64,000 nucleotides of DNA from assembly GCA_947497475.1 (NCBI GenBank), contig CANMGS010000002.1, positions 682,001 through 746,000 of the forward strand, given 5' to 3'. A program made the translations under genes and the position numbers. Below the pieces are notes generated by a model. It searched no databases, was not told the DNA's origin, and was given only the letters and a program-made list of their open reading frames with translations. This document shows, one piece after another, positions 51,828-62,030 of this stretch. This DNA comes from an uncultured Amylibacter sp. GTDB lineage: Bacteria > Pseudomonadota > Alphaproteobacteria > Rhodobacterales > Rhodobacteraceae. Within the stretch, counting starts at the first letter, position 1, and each line of letters opens with the position of its first letter.

Positions 51828-52311
51828 TCGCAATTTTCCTAATTCTTGATGAAATAAATAATGTCTGTTTACGATATGAAAGCAAGAATAATAGGAGCAT
51901 AAGGAAAAGGCCAACCCAGACATTTGTGTCAGAACTAATAGGAAACTTATTCTTTACCAAACCGAAGAGATTAATAATGGTTAAAACCAAAAAAACAGCT
52001 GCAAAAGTTCTATAAGTGTTACTTGCTTCTACGAAGACTTCAAGCTTACTATCTTCTTTAATTGCATCTAGATATTTTGAGTATTCTTCAAAACGAATAA
52101 AACCAAACTTTTTAAGTACTGGCTCTAACAGCACTGATCCAAGCCGACTTAATACCAAGCCAACAAAGTAATAAAAGAATGCAGCTACGAATATGTCATC
52201 TTGGATAAAGTTTACTTGAAATATTTCGTTCAATAAAACGATAAAGACAACACCAGGAAGTAGGTAATTGAATAAGTTATAACTACCAATCTTATCCAGT
52301 AACTCTGACAT
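51811..52311 (-). CDS. hypothetical multi-TM membrane protein (YNLFNYLLPG N-terminal motif)
   Basis: MSELLDKIGSYNLFNYLLPGVVFIVLLNEIF with about four hydrophobic segments. Confidence 0.75.
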   Translation of the reverse strand: MSELLDKIGSYNLFNYLLPGVVFIVLLNEIFQVNFIQDDIFVAAFFYYFVGLVLSRLGSVLLEPVLKKFGFIRFEEYSKYLDAIKEDSKLEVFVEASNTYRTFAAVFLVLTIINLFGLVKNKFPISSDTNVWVGLFLMLLLFLLSYRKQTLFISSRIRKIANGKSM

Positions 52312-52312
52312 A

Positions 52313-53227
52313 TTACCCCTTAATCATCGCTTCAAACTCACGCCATTCACCCTTGGACATACCGCTGTTTTCTTGGGTCACCTCTTCGCCAGCCAAACGG
52401 CGGCGTAGGCATTCTAGGCCGCGTTCGGATACATTGGCGCCGCCCATGCGGTAGTCTTCGAATGCTGAATAGGCTGCTGGTACCCAGTCTTTGACGATTT
52501 CGCACATTTTTTCGGCGTAGACGCGTATTTCGTATTGGGCGTGGCTGTCGGCGCGTAGGCGTAGGAAGTGGAATAGGTTGTGCAGGTCTACCTTCCAATA
52601 CCATTGGGTATAGACATTGGCTGGCAGGTTCATGCGGGCGAGTTCACGGGCAAGACCCTGTTTGCTGTCATCCCCCTCTGCCATCATTTCTTCGTAATGG
52701 TCATAGGCTTTTTCACTGTCGTCTTTGAGGTATTTCAAAACGGCATCCGCTTCAGCACCGGTTAGAGCTTCACCGCGGCCTTGGTTGTTGATCACGGATT
52801 GGGCGGCAAGGTGTTCCGCTTTTGGAATATAGAATTCGCGGTCCAAGATTGAATAGCGTGCAGAGTATTCGTTTACATTCGCTGTGCGATGGCGGATCCA
52901 TTGGCGCGCAACAAACACTGGAAGTTTGATGTGGAATTTGACTTCGCACATTTCAAACGGTGTGGAATGCCAGTGGCGCATCAGGTAGCGGATTAAACCC
53001 TCGTCATTTGTGACCGCTTTGGTGCCTTTGCCGTATGATACGCGGGCGGCTTGGGTGATGGCGCTGTCATTGCCCATATAGTCGATGACGCGGATCAGGC
53101 CGTGATCCAGAACTTCGTGGGCTGTATACAGGTGGTTTTCCATGCCTTCGGATATCGCGCGGCGTGTTGTGCCCTGTTGTGCGCGTTGATCTTCGATTTC
53201 GGCCTGTTGTTCTGGTGTTAATGGCAT
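52313..53227 (-). CDS. thyX: FAD-dependent thymidylate synthase
   Basis: [43 protein letters not shown] (RHRxxxxNExSxRYS motif). Confidence 0.97.
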   Translation of the reverse strand: MPLTPEQQAEIEDQRAQQGTTRRAISEGMENHLYTAHEVLDHGLIRVIDYMGNDSAITQAARVSYGKGTKAVTNDEGLIRYLMRHWHSTPFEMCEVKFHIKLPVFVARQWIRHRTANVNEYSARYSILDREFYIPKAEHLAAQSVINNQGRGEALTGAEADAVLKYLKDDSEKAYDHYEEMMAEGDDSKQGLARELARMNLPANVYTQWYWKVDLHNLFHFLRLRADSHAQYEIRVYAEKMCEIVKDWVPAAYSAFEDYRMGGANVSERGLECLRRRLAGEEVTQENSGMSKGEWREFEAMIKG

Positions 53228-53392
53228 GTTTGTTCCCTGCGTCCCGTTGGTCTTTTTTATGATTCACCTGCCACTATATCTAGCGATAGCGTTTTCGTGA
53301 ACTACTATATCGGGGTATTTTGCAGGTTTTTTTATTTAACGTTGGGTTGAGCAACTTACCCTTAGGGAAATTATTTTATTTCCAATGACAAA

Positions 53393-53525
53393 AGAGTGAT
53401 ATTCGTCACTCTCTTGAATGGAAGTTCTGATACATACAAATTGTAGAGGATGTTCTTGCTTGGATATTCCTTTCTTCTGCGGGTTGCCCTCTCCCGGCCG
53501 GCAACCCGCCCCTCTCTCTTCTTTA
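53393..53525 (+). ncRNA. candidate structured RNA locus between thyX and aroQ (two hairpins)
   Basis: AGAGTGA-TATTCG-TCACTCT and GCGGGTTGCC-CTCTCCCGGCC-GGCAACCCGC followed by CCCTCTCTCTTCTTT. No promoter or transcript evidence. Confidence 0.3.
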
Positions 53526-53565
53526 TAGTCTGGTTTTTTGACGCGAACCGTGGCAGACATCTTTT

Positions 53566-54000
53566 ATGACACGTATATTGATCCTGAATGGCCCGAATTT
53601 GAACTTGCTTGGCACACGTCAGCCAGAGGTTTATGGCACGACAACGTTGGCAGACATTGAACAGATGTGTGCGGATAAAGCAGGCGATTTGGGTGTGCGT
53701 GTTGAGTGTCGCCAATCGAACCACGAAGGTGTGTTGATTGATTGGATTCATGAGGCGCGTGGGACGTTTGATGGGATTATCATCAATGCGGGCGCATATA
53801 CGCATACATCGATTGCAATTATGGATGCTGTGTCATCGGTTGAAGTGCCAACCTTAGAGCTGCATTTATCCGATATTCATGCGCGTGAAGACTTTCGTCA
53901 TATCAGTTATATTGGGCGCGTCGCTTTTGATGCGATCATGGGCCATGGAGCAGCAGGATATCCGATGGCGATTGAACGGATGGTTCAGGAGCTTACCTAA
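53566..54000 (+). CDS. aroQ: type II 3-dehydroquinate dehydratase
   Basis: ILILNGPNLNLLGTRQPEVYG; INAGAYTHTSIAIMDA; ELHLSDIHAREDFRH. Confidence 0.96.
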   Translation: MTRILILNGPNLNLLGTRQPEVYGTTTLADIEQMCADKAGDLGVRVECRQSNHEGVLIDWIHEARGTFDGIIINAGAYTHTSIAIMDAVSSVEVPTLELHLSDIHAREDFRHISYIGRVAFDAIMGHGAAGYPMAIERMVQELT

Positions 54001-54926
54001 AACGCCAAGGCAGCTAAGGTTAAGGTTATTGGAATTGTCACAAATGTCAGGCACGTTTGAAATGTTATGATTGCGGCCATAAGTGGTGCATCACCATTCA
54101 TTTGATTTGCGAGCGTAAATGATGCAGATGCAGTCGCAACGGATGCAAAGATCAGCGCTATCATTGTTTGCATTTCTGTCAGCCCCATATATTGCGCGAT
54201 GATAAAGGTTGCCAATGGAAACAGGATCATACGACCGATAATAGCAAAGCTCATTGGTTTCCAATCGGCTGCCATTTGTTTGATACGAATGCTGGCACCA
54301 ACACTTAGAAGTGTGATTGGTAGCGTACCCTGCCCCAAAATACGTGTCACATCGTGAAGAACTGGAAGCTCACCATCAAACATAAAATTACAAGCAAACC
54401 CCGCGAGTACAGCTAGAAGCAATGGGTTACGCGCCAAATCACGTGTAATTGCCATAAATATATTTTGGTCTTTATTGTTCGACGTCATCACCACCATCAA
54501 GGATACAACTGAAAAATTTGTTGTTGGTATCAACATCGCAGACGCCAATGTGCCAAGAGCCAAACCTTCTGCGCCATATAAGCGTTCGGTCAATGCCAGA
54601 GCTACAAATGTGTTATGGCGCAAAGAGCCCTGCAGTATCGAACTGGAAACAGCACCCGAGAAAAATGACATGCGCCATATCAAAATTCCATAACATAAAA
54701 CGCATAGAAAACTGCCCAGAATGACTGTTGCGAATGTTCCCACTAATTCTGGATCATATTCAGCCGTAGAGGTTTTATAAAATAGCAATGAAGGCATCAA
54801 AACCCAATAAACCAAGCGGTCATTTAGGCGCCAAAATTCCATTGTTAGAACACCATGGCGGCGCAGTAAGTTACCGACAATCAACAAAGAAAAGATTGGA
54901 GCAATTAAAAGGGCAATGCTAAACAT
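53997..54926 (-). CDS. AEC family transporter
   Basis: TM-rich; IFSLLIVGNLLRRHGVLTMEFWRLNDRLVYWVLMPSLLFYKTS. Confidence 0.85.
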   Translation of the reverse strand: MFSIALLIAPIFSLLIVGNLLRRHGVLTMEFWRLNDRLVYWVLMPSLLFYKTSTAEYDPELVGTFATVILGSFLCVLCYGILIWRMSFFSGAVSSSILQGSLRHNTFVALALTERLYGAEGLALGTLASAMLIPTTNFSVVSLMVVMTSNNKDQNIFMAITRDLARNPLLLAVLAGFACNFMFDGELPVLHDVTRILGQGTLPITLLSVGASIRIKQMAADWKPMSFAIIGRMILFPLATFIIAQYMGLTEMQTMIALIFASVATASASFTLANQMNGDAPLMAAIITFQTCLTFVTIPITLTLAALAF

Positions 54927-55100
54927 GGCAGGAGGAATCCATTGATATAATCTTGGGCCAGCCTGTAGATGAATTCAGCAAGGCGTGTAAACACCAATTC
55001 GTTATGATTAGAGTACAATTCTTTGATTGAATTTTATGTCTTAGACTTCATACTGATCGTAAATCATAGCAATTTCAAAATCACCGTTAAGGTACATTAC

Positions 55101-55871
55101 ATGTCACATGCACAAAAAGCCGCAAATTTCCAAGCTCTTCATATAAAAGGCGACCCTATTATTTTATATAATATTTGGGATGCAGGCAGCGCCCAGACAG
55201 TGGCAAACGCTGGTGCTAAAGCTCTTGCTACGGGCAGTTGGCCCGTTGCTGCGGCTTTTGGATATGAAGATGGTGAAAAGATCCCTCTTGATCTGATGAT
55301 AGAAAACCTATCTCGCATAATTGCAGGTACAGATTTGCCTGTATCTTCAGACATTGAGGGCGGTTATGGCACCTCACCTGATGAAGTGGCTACTACAGTT
55401 ACCAAAGTTATCGCAACTGGTGCTGTTGGTTTTAATTTTGAAGATCAGATCGTCGGTGGTTTGGGGCTATATGATATTGCAGATCAAAAGGACCGTATTA
55501 CCGCTGCACGAACCGCCGCAGATAGTATCGTTGAGAATGTATATATCAATGCACGTACAGATATCTTCCTGAAAGCAAAACCAGATACGCATTCCGATGC
55601 AATGCTAGATGATACCATTGATCGTGCCAAAGCTTATGCGGATGCCGGTGCAAGCGGCTTTTTCGCCCCTGGCTTGGCTGATGCTGACATGATTGAACAT
55701 TTGTGCGCAGAATGCCCGCTTCCCGTGAACATCATAGCATTACCGCATGTACCAGACAGTAAAACATTGGCAAATTTGGGTGTCGCGCGTATTAGCTATG
55801 GCCCTGTTCCATATAAGAAGATGACAGCATGGTTAGAGGATCAAGCACGCAGTGCGTTTGACTATAAGTAA
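55101..55871 (+). CDS. isocitrate lyase/PEP mutase family protein
   Basis: Start chosen inside the 55023 ORF; ILYNIWDAGSAQTVANAGAKALATGSWPVAAAFGYEDGE; VSSDIEGGYG; NFEDQIVGG. Confidence 0.92.
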   Translation: MSHAQKAANFQALHIKGDPIILYNIWDAGSAQTVANAGAKALATGSWPVAAAFGYEDGEKIPLDLMIENLSRIIAGTDLPVSSDIEGGYGTSPDEVATTVTKVIATGAVGFNFEDQIVGGLGLYDIADQKDRITAARTAADSIVENVYINARTDIFLKAKPDTHSDAMLDDTIDRAKAYADAGASGFFAPGLADADMIEHLCAECPLPVNIIALPHVPDSKTLANLGVARISYGPVPYKKMTAWLEDQARSAFDYK

Positions 55872-55873
55872 CT

Positions 55874-57124
55874 CTAACGCGAACTTGCAGCAGCAATTGC
55901 AAGCCCATCTACAATAGCAGTAAATGCATCTGAATATTGGTGTTTTGCCTGTGGAAATGCTACTTTTATTGTATCGCCGATAATCGACATTAAACTGGAA
56001 CCACCTACAAAGATGACAGTATGAACATCGTCAACTGTGCAATCTGCCATTTTCAATGTCTCTAATGCGCATTCTTTAATTTGATGGGCATGCTCTGAGA
56101 GGGATGCATTTAAGTGATTGCGGGTGATTGCCGCCATTAAATCTGGCTCAATTATACTAAGATCAATCTTTGCACTATCTTGCTCGGCTTTATTGATTTG
56201 GATTTTCCCTGTTTCCACAGCAAATGCTATCTCATGCGCCAATTCATGCTCCAAAACACTTTCAAGACGTGCAAATAACGGTTTTTCAACAGCCATTCTA
56301 TGCATTTGAGCAACTGAATTACGTGTGTCTTGGCTGTACATAAATGGAATTTTCTCCCAAGTCGCCAGATCATTAAATATCGCATTCGGTGCGGTTAATG
56401 TACCAGATCCAAATTGGTTTTTAATTTCCGTACCTTTACCCAGCAGTGGCATAACATGATCTATGCTTATGCTTTTATCAAAATTAGTCCCACCAATTCG
56501 AACGCCATGACTGGCAATAATTTCAATGGTTTGCCCTTTTGTCTTAAACAAAGAGAAGTCAGATGTACCCCCGCCGATATCAATGATTAGGCCTATTGAA
56601 TCGTCTGTTTCCAATGCACCATTTGCAATAGCTGCGGCTTCTGGTTCATATAGAAAATCAACGCCTTTAAAGCCTGCAAGTTCATAACATTTCGTCAAAT
56701 CGGCAAGTGCTTGCGCATCTTTGGTAGCGTCATTTGAATGAAACAGCACAGGACGACCAGATAAGGCATAATCAAACTCTTGATAGCATGTTTCTTCTGC
56801 ACGTGTTTTCAACTGCTTTAAGAACATAGCAATGATGTCATAAAAACTAAGTGTTTGCCCAATAATGCGGCGTTTTTCATGCATCAACGAAGTGCCTAAG
56901 ACACTTTTGAGTGCGCGCATAAAGCGGCCCTCTTCGCCGCGGATCAATGCGCTGTTTGCAGAACTTCCGATCAAGGTTTTTTGTGTCTCAAAATCAAAGA
57001 AAATAGATGTAGGCAGTGTTTGTTTACCCTGCTCAATCTCAATCAAGTATGGCTTATCATTCACCAATACGCCTGCAGCAGAATTCGAAGTTCCGAAATC
57101 TATGCCTAAGGTGTTACTGGTCAT
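55874..57124 (-). CDS. Hsp70 family protein (YegD-like)
   Basis: LGIDFGTSNSAAGVL; LLYEPEAAAIANGAL; GLIIDIGGGTSDFSLF; VIFVGGSSLMSII. Confidence 0.92.
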   Translation of the reverse strand: MTSNTLGIDFGTSNSAAGVLVNDKPYLIEIEQGKQTLPTSIFFDFETQKTLIGSSANSALIRGEEGRFMRALKSVLGTSLMHEKRRIIGQTLSFYDIIAMFLKQLKTRAEETCYQEFDYALSGRPVLFHSNDATKDAQALADLTKCYELAGFKGVDFLYEPEAAAIANGALETDDSIGLIIDIGGGTSDFSLFKTKGQTIEIIASHGVRIGGTNFDKSISIDHVMPLLGKGTEIKNQFGSGTLTAPNAIFNDLATWEKIPFMYSQDTRNSVAQMHRMAVEKPLFARLESVLEHELAHEIAFAVETGKIQINKAEQDSAKIDLSIIEPDLMAAITRNHLNASLSEHAHQIKECALETLKMADCTVDDVHTVIFVGGSSLMSIIGDTIKVAFPQAKHQYSDAFTAIVDGLAIAAASSR

Positions 57125-57226
57125 TGGTCCGCCTCCATTCAATCCGAAAGACGGCGTTTAGATCAGTTTGTAGGCTGCCTCAAGCATTTTATGAGCTAAA
57201 TCGGGCGTATTTGTACGCCCAAAAGT

Positions 57227-58372
57227 TTAGCCTGTATGATCAACGACTTCTAAATGTTGAACGATACTGTCCACTGTTTCCATCCAATCGCCAACAACAG
57301 TAGCATCGGAAGGTGCTGATGATACACCAGCCGCAATTTTTCCTGCGACAACGGCCTCTACTGCAAGGGATACGGTTATAGAGACAAGTTTTGCCATTGC
57401 TGTTGCTTCTGCATCACCCCAAGCGTCTAATGCGTATGTTTTATGGTAAACGGCTTTATCGCCCTGTTCTGCTTTCAGCGCGACACACAGCACTACGCGA
57501 TCTGGTTCACCTTCATCATATGCATGGGCATTCCAAAAACCATCTGACATTTCTATGAGGCGTGCATCACCGCTTGCTCCTTTAAGAGTTTCGATTTCTG
57601 CAAAGATATCCTCCCATGCTTTGGCCCAACCATTTAGGCGCAATGTTCCACGGACAAAGGTTTTTACGTTCCAATCAGGATCAAATTTATAGTCAGCCAT
57701 AAACGGGAGGCTGTCACGATTTGGATAAACCTCGAAACTTTCAGAATGTTCTAAGGGTGCATCATAACTGCTGATGGCATCCCATGGCCGCGAGACATCG
57801 AACGGCTTAAAGTCACGAATAGATTTAGATGGGGATCGCAATGCTTTTAATACACCCAATGGAGACCAGCTGAATTTATAGCGAAAATCATTTGGTATTT
57901 TGGGAATACCGCCGCAATAAGAAATAAAGCTTAGGTCATTGTTTGCATCATAAGCATCAGAAGCACGGTAATCAGAGACCAACCAGTGCGCCATAAGGTG
58001 ATCGATACCTGGATCCAAACCCACTTCATTTACACAACACAGGCCTTTTTTCTTGGCTTCGTTATTCAGTGCTGCCATTTCTGGTGAAATATACGACGAT
58101 GAAACAAAATGTGCGTTCTTAGCGAAACAGGCTTTGGCAATTGGTACGTGCCATTCACCCGGCAACATAGAAATTGCTAAATCTCCAGCACTTAGACTTT
58201 CTTGTAATGCATCGAGATCGAATGCGCGAATTTCAACACTTAAATCACCCAATGCAGTTTTAGCTTTTTCCACTGTACGGTTCCACACCACAACTTTGTG
58301 ACCTGCATCGATTAAGCGACGCAAACCTGGAATAGATGACAGCCCTGTGCCGACCCAATTGATTGTTGTCAT
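57227..58372 (-). CDS. saccharopine dehydrogenase family protein (Lys9-like, glutamate-forming)
   Basis: VGTGLSSIPGLRRLIDAGHKVVVWNRT; CCVNEVGLDPGIDHLMAHWL; ISYCGGIP. Confidence 0.88.
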   Translation of the reverse strand: MTTINWVGTGLSSIPGLRRLIDAGHKVVVWNRTVEKAKTALGDLSVEIRAFDLDALQESLSAGDLAISMLPGEWHVPIAKACFAKNAHFVSSSYISPEMAALNNEAKKKGLCCVNEVGLDPGIDHLMAHWLVSDYRASDAYDANNDLSFISYCGGIPKIPNDFRYKFSWSPLGVLKALRSPSKSIRDFKPFDVSRPWDAISSYDAPLEHSESFEVYPNRDSLPFMADYKFDPDWNVKTFVRGTLRLNGWAKAWEDIFAEIETLKGASGDARLIEMSDGFWNAHAYDEGEPDRVVLCVALKAEQGDKAVYHKTYALDAWGDAEATAMAKLVSITVSLAVEAVVAGKIAAGVSSAPSDATVVGDWMETVDSIVQHLEVVDHTG

Positions 58373-58383
58373 AGTCTGTCTCC

Positions 58384-59436
58384 CTATAGTTTGTTCACAT
58401 GTGTTTTGAATGTCTCTGCCGCGCGTCCCCAGACACTTTGATCAATTGCATCTATCGTTAACAAGCTTGACAGCAATTGGTCGGCATAATCTTCGCTACT
58501 TTCAACAGGCAGCATTGATGGCAAGTTATCTATTGCCATCACATCCAATAAATTTGGTGCGTCAGCAACACGGATAATTGGATCTGCGAAAGTTGTTGAA
58601 TGATCATATATAGGAATTGGGTTATAATCACTACTAGGATCACATGATACATCAGCAACAACACTTAATACGCGCTCTTTTCCTATACTATCTTTGGGCA
58701 CGAATTGCGGCACACCTGGTGCGGCTAAGATGCAGTTCACAAACATAGTATGATCTAAAATTTCTGGGAATGGCCCCCCATGCGCTGTTTCCGCCATATC
58801 CCATTTAGTTGTCGCAAACCCTAAAGCTTCTGATAAATCAGCAGCACCTGTTCCAACACGTCCCAAAGCACCAATAATAATCGTAGAAGGCAAATCTGTT
58901 ATATCTGCAATTCCAGCCCGCAGTTCGGATATCAGGTCATCTTTACTTTGATACACACCGACAGCGCCAAGCTTTTCACCTTTTTGCTGTGCAATCCATG
59001 CCATTGTGCCAACAGCAGCCCCTGCAAAACCAGCCCAGTAACCGAAAGCAGCAATACGACGTCCAGTTTCAGTGACGAGATATTCCAGATCATACAGTGT
59101 GCCACCTGCCCGTTTGAAACGGTTTAACAATGCTGGCCCTTCCGCTTGGCCTTTGTAAGCATGACCAAACATAATGTGCCGATGTTTAAGATCAGGGCCG
59201 TCTTCATCTAATTCTTTGAGGCCAAAAATGATCGCATCATCTTGGGCATCAATCCATGAATGCTCTTTGGCAATGGCGCAACCTGCATCTGCATAACCTG
59301 TTATTGGAATGGCACGTGTAGAGCTTTCCTCTATCGTTACGCTATGACCTGCGGCCATCAGTTTTTGCGCACCCTCAGGCGTAAGACCTACACGTTGTTC
59401 AAACGCACGTTGTTCAGCGCGCACCCATATATGTGC
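58384..59436 (-). CDS. saccharopine dehydrogenase, lysine-forming (Lys1-like)
   Basis: AHIWVRAEQRAFEQRVGLTPEGAQKLMAAGHSVTIEES; VADVSCDPSSDYNPIPIYDHSTTF. Start chosen inside the 59472 ORF. Confidence 0.92.
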   Translation of the reverse strand, partial: AHIWVRAEQRAFEQRVGLTPEGAQKLMAAGHSVTIEESSTRAIPITGYADAGCAIAKEHSWIDAQDDAIIFGLKELDEDGPDLKHRHIMFGHAYKGQAEGPALLNRFKRAGGTLYDLEYLVTETGRRIAAFGYWAGFAGAAVGTMAWIAQQKGEKLGAVGVYQSKDDLISELRAGIADITDLPSTIIIGALGRVGTGAADLSEALGFATTKWDMAETAHGGPFPEILDHTMFVNCILAAPGVPQFVPKDSIGKERVLSVVADVSCDPSSDYNPIPIYDHSTTFADPIIRVADAPNLLDVMAIDNLPSMLPVESSEDYADQLLSSLLTIDAIDQSVWGRAAETFKTHVNKL

Positions 59437-59884
59437 CATGAAATCTCCCAAGTCTTTTGAGTTTGATGTCATATATCTATTGGTCGGTCAATTCGGCTTT
59501 GATCAAGAATAGGTACATACTTCGCAGTATTTGATTAATAGTTTTTATCGATTCAAAAAGCTTTATTTATACAACTAAAGAACGGTTATTAAATTCCAGT
59601 ATCAATATGCTCAGACTGCAATTGATTACACACATCCCGATAGGGATAAGTTACGATTTTAAGATCATCTCTAAGGATAGTGCCATATACTGCCTCACAA
59701 AACTGTGAAACTTAGTATGTTTTTTATGTGTCGTATCAAACACATGACCTTAAATTTCAGCTAATTTCCGCCGCTCATTAGCATAGATTTGCCGTTTCAT
59801 AACATCATTAGCACATTCTCTTTCTCATCCTAATAAAGCGCTTAAGTGTCATTGCACAAATTAAAGTATTCGAAAGGATAGAGC

Positions 59885-60478
59885 ATGTTAAATAAGACAA
59901 TATACAGTGTAATCGCAGTTGCATTCACAACAGGATCAGCTTTTGCGGGAACACTTGCCCCGCCACCAGAAGACACAGAAGTGTTTGAACCAGCACCAGT
60001 TGCAGCAGCACCTACAACACCAAATTGGACAGGTCCTTACCTTGGTGGTCAAATCGGTTTTGCCGATGTGGGATCAAACACAGCGGGCGTTGATGGTGAT
60101 GGCGCAATCGGTGGTATCGTAGCAGGTTATGATTATGACTTTGGCAACTGGGTTGCTGGCGCAGGTATCGATTATGACTTTGCAAATATAGACCTGAACC
60201 CAACGACAGACTTGGAAAATGTTCTGCGTTTAAAACTACGTGGTGGCTATAAACTGGGTCAAGGCTTGTTGTATGCAACAGCAGGTTACGCAAATGCAGA
60301 TACAAACAGCTTAGGCGATGACAATGGTTATTTCGCAGGTGCTGGTTATGAGCGTATCTTGTATGAAAACTTTGGTATTGGCGCCGAAATTCTATATCAT
60401 GAGTTTGATGACTTTAACAGTTCTGGCGTAGATGTGGATGCAACAACATTCCAATTACGCGGTACCTTTAGATTCTAA
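59885..60478 (+). CDS. outer-membrane beta-barrel protein (OmpA/Omp25-31-like)
   Basis: Signal peptide; NWTGPYLGGQIGFADVG; GGIVAGYDYDFGNWVAGAGIDYDFANI; C-terminal TFQLRGTFRF. Confidence 0.9.
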   Translation: MLNKTIYSVIAVAFTTGSAFAGTLAPPPEDTEVFEPAPVAAAPTTPNWTGPYLGGQIGFADVGSNTAGVDGDGAIGGIVAGYDYDFGNWVAGAGIDYDFANIDLNPTTDLENVLRLKLRGGYKLGQGLLYATAGYANADTNSLGDDNGYFAGAGYERILYENFGIGAEILYHEFDDFNSSGVDVDATTFQLRGTFRF

Positions 60479-60500
60479 ATAAACATACATATCAAGCAGT

Positions 60501-60530
60501 AAAGCGGGTGTTTATTACATCCGCTTTACT
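60501..60530 (+). terminator. terminator after the OMP gene
   Basis: AAAGCGGGTG-TTTATTA-CATCCGCTTT (one G-U). Confidence 0.65.
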
Positions 60531-60618
60531 TCGTTTCGTCGCGTCACAAAACAGCTAAGGGCTAGATTAAAGAAAATACTCTGCTTAAACTCTTCTTCGG
60601 GAAATTGGGAGATAAAAA

Positions 60619-61476
60619 GTGGACATTCTTATTAGCGTTGTATTGCCATTATCATTGGCATTCATCATGTTTTCACTGGGCTTAGGGCTCACTTTCGCTG
60701 ACTTTGGTCGTGTATTACAGAAACCATTGTCATTTGGTGTGGGGGCGGTGAACCAAGTTCTGCTTATACCAGTGATGGCACTTATTGTGATTATGCTTTT
60801 TGGTATCACCAAAGAATTAGCTGTTGGTTTCATGATTTTATCATTCTGCCCAGGTGGTGTGACCAGTAATATTCTGACACGTCTTGCAAAAGGTGATGTT
60901 GCTTTATCAGTTACCCTGACCGCCGTTATAAGCTTATCCAGTATTTTGGTTCTGCCATTCTTTCTTGCTTTAGCAGTCGCGCATTTCATGGGCGCAGATG
61001 CAGAGCCTGTAAATGTCACAGACATTGCAATTAAGATGTTTTTGATCAGCACATTGCCCGTTCTATTGGGTTTAACATTCCGCCGCATCTTAAAAGGCGC
61101 TGCAGATCGTGCAGAAGCAATCCTGAGCAAAATCGCAACAGTTTTGTTTGTTGTCATTGTCATCGCGGCTGTTGCAACCAATTGGGACACATTCATTGAA
61201 AACCTAACAACACTTGCGCCTGCTTTGGTAACATTGAATGTCGCATTGCTTGCAGTTGGGTGTTTAACTGCAAAGGCAGCAGGTTTAAGTGCAAATGAAA
61301 TGAAAACCATTGCAATTGAGACTGGCATTCAGAACTCTACACTGGGTATCACGGTTGCCACATTAATTGCAGGCGCTGCAGCAGGCTTTACAGCTTATTC
61401 ATTACCTGCAGCCGTTTACGGCATCACAATGTACTTTGTATTCCTACCTTTGCTGGCATGGTTCCGCAAAATCTAA
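60619..61476 (+). CDS. bile acid:sodium symporter (BASS) family transporter
   Basis: ALIMFSLGLGLTFADFGRVLQKPLSFGVGAVNQVLLIPVMAL; FCPGGVTSNILTRLAKGDVALSVTLTA; ETGIQNSTLGI. Confidence 0.93.
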   Translation: MDILISVVLPLSLAFIMFSLGLGLTFADFGRVLQKPLSFGVGAVNQVLLIPVMALIVIMLFGITKELAVGFMILSFCPGGVTSNILTRLAKGDVALSVTLTAVISLSSILVLPFFLALAVAHFMGADAEPVNVTDIAIKMFLISTLPVLLGLTFRRILKGAADRAEAILSKIATVLFVVIVIAAVATNWDTFIENLTTLAPALVTLNVALLAVGCLTAKAAGLSANEMKTIAIETGIQNSTLGITVATLIAGAAAGFTAYSLPAAVYGITMYFVFLPLLAWFRKI

Positions 61477-61481
61477 GCAGG

Positions 61482-62027
61482 TTACGACCATTTAATAGAG
61501 CACCCCATGCTTGGGGTCTGTTGACGGGGCCCTTGCCCCGTTTTCGCTATCTGGGTCATAGCAACCACCAATTCACGTGTACGCCCTGTTGGGTCGCCCA
61601 TCGCAGCGCTGTCTAAACGTCCACGATACTGCAAGTCGCCTTTGGCATTAAACCCAAAGAAGTCTGGCGTACAAACCGCGCCATATGTTTTGCCGACGGA
61701 TTGACCTTCATCGACAAGATACGGAAATGAGAAGCCATATTTTTGTGAGAAGAGCTTCATATTCGCAGGACTGTCGCTTGGGACATAAGTGTAATCATTC
61801 GACATAACAGCCAAAACACCTATACCTTGATCTTGCAGGTCTTTTGCATCCGCGGCAAGGCGATCGGCAATTGCCAGAACGTATGGGCAATGGTTGCAGA
61901 TAAATGCGATCAATAGGCCGTTTTCGCCCATATAATCAGACATTTTATGAGACACCCCGTCAAAATCATTTAAAATGAAATCAGGCGCTTGCCAGTCAAA
62001 ATCGCAGCTTGGGGTGTCTAAGAGCAT
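61482..62027 (-). CDS. thioredoxin-fold (AhpC/TSA/redoxin) family protein
   Basis: FDWQAPDFILNDFDGVSHKMSDYMGENGLLIAFICNHCPYVLAIADRL; YGAVCTPDFFGFNAKGDLQYRGRLD. Confidence 0.92.
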   Translation of the reverse strand: MLLDTPSCDFDWQAPDFILNDFDGVSHKMSDYMGENGLLIAFICNHCPYVLAIADRLAADAKDLQDQGIGVLAVMSNDYTYVPSDSPANMKLFSQKYGFSFPYLVDEGQSVGKTYGAVCTPDFFGFNAKGDLQYRGRLDSAAMGDPTGRTRELVVAMTQIAKTGQGPRQQTPSMGCSIKWS

Positions 62028-62030
62028 GAG

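Noticed and set aside
60585-61328. 247-aa minus-strand ORF opposite the BASS transporter
   Set aside because: Fully antisense to a strong family match; low-complexity Ser/Thr/Asn-rich translation typical of a shadow ORF.
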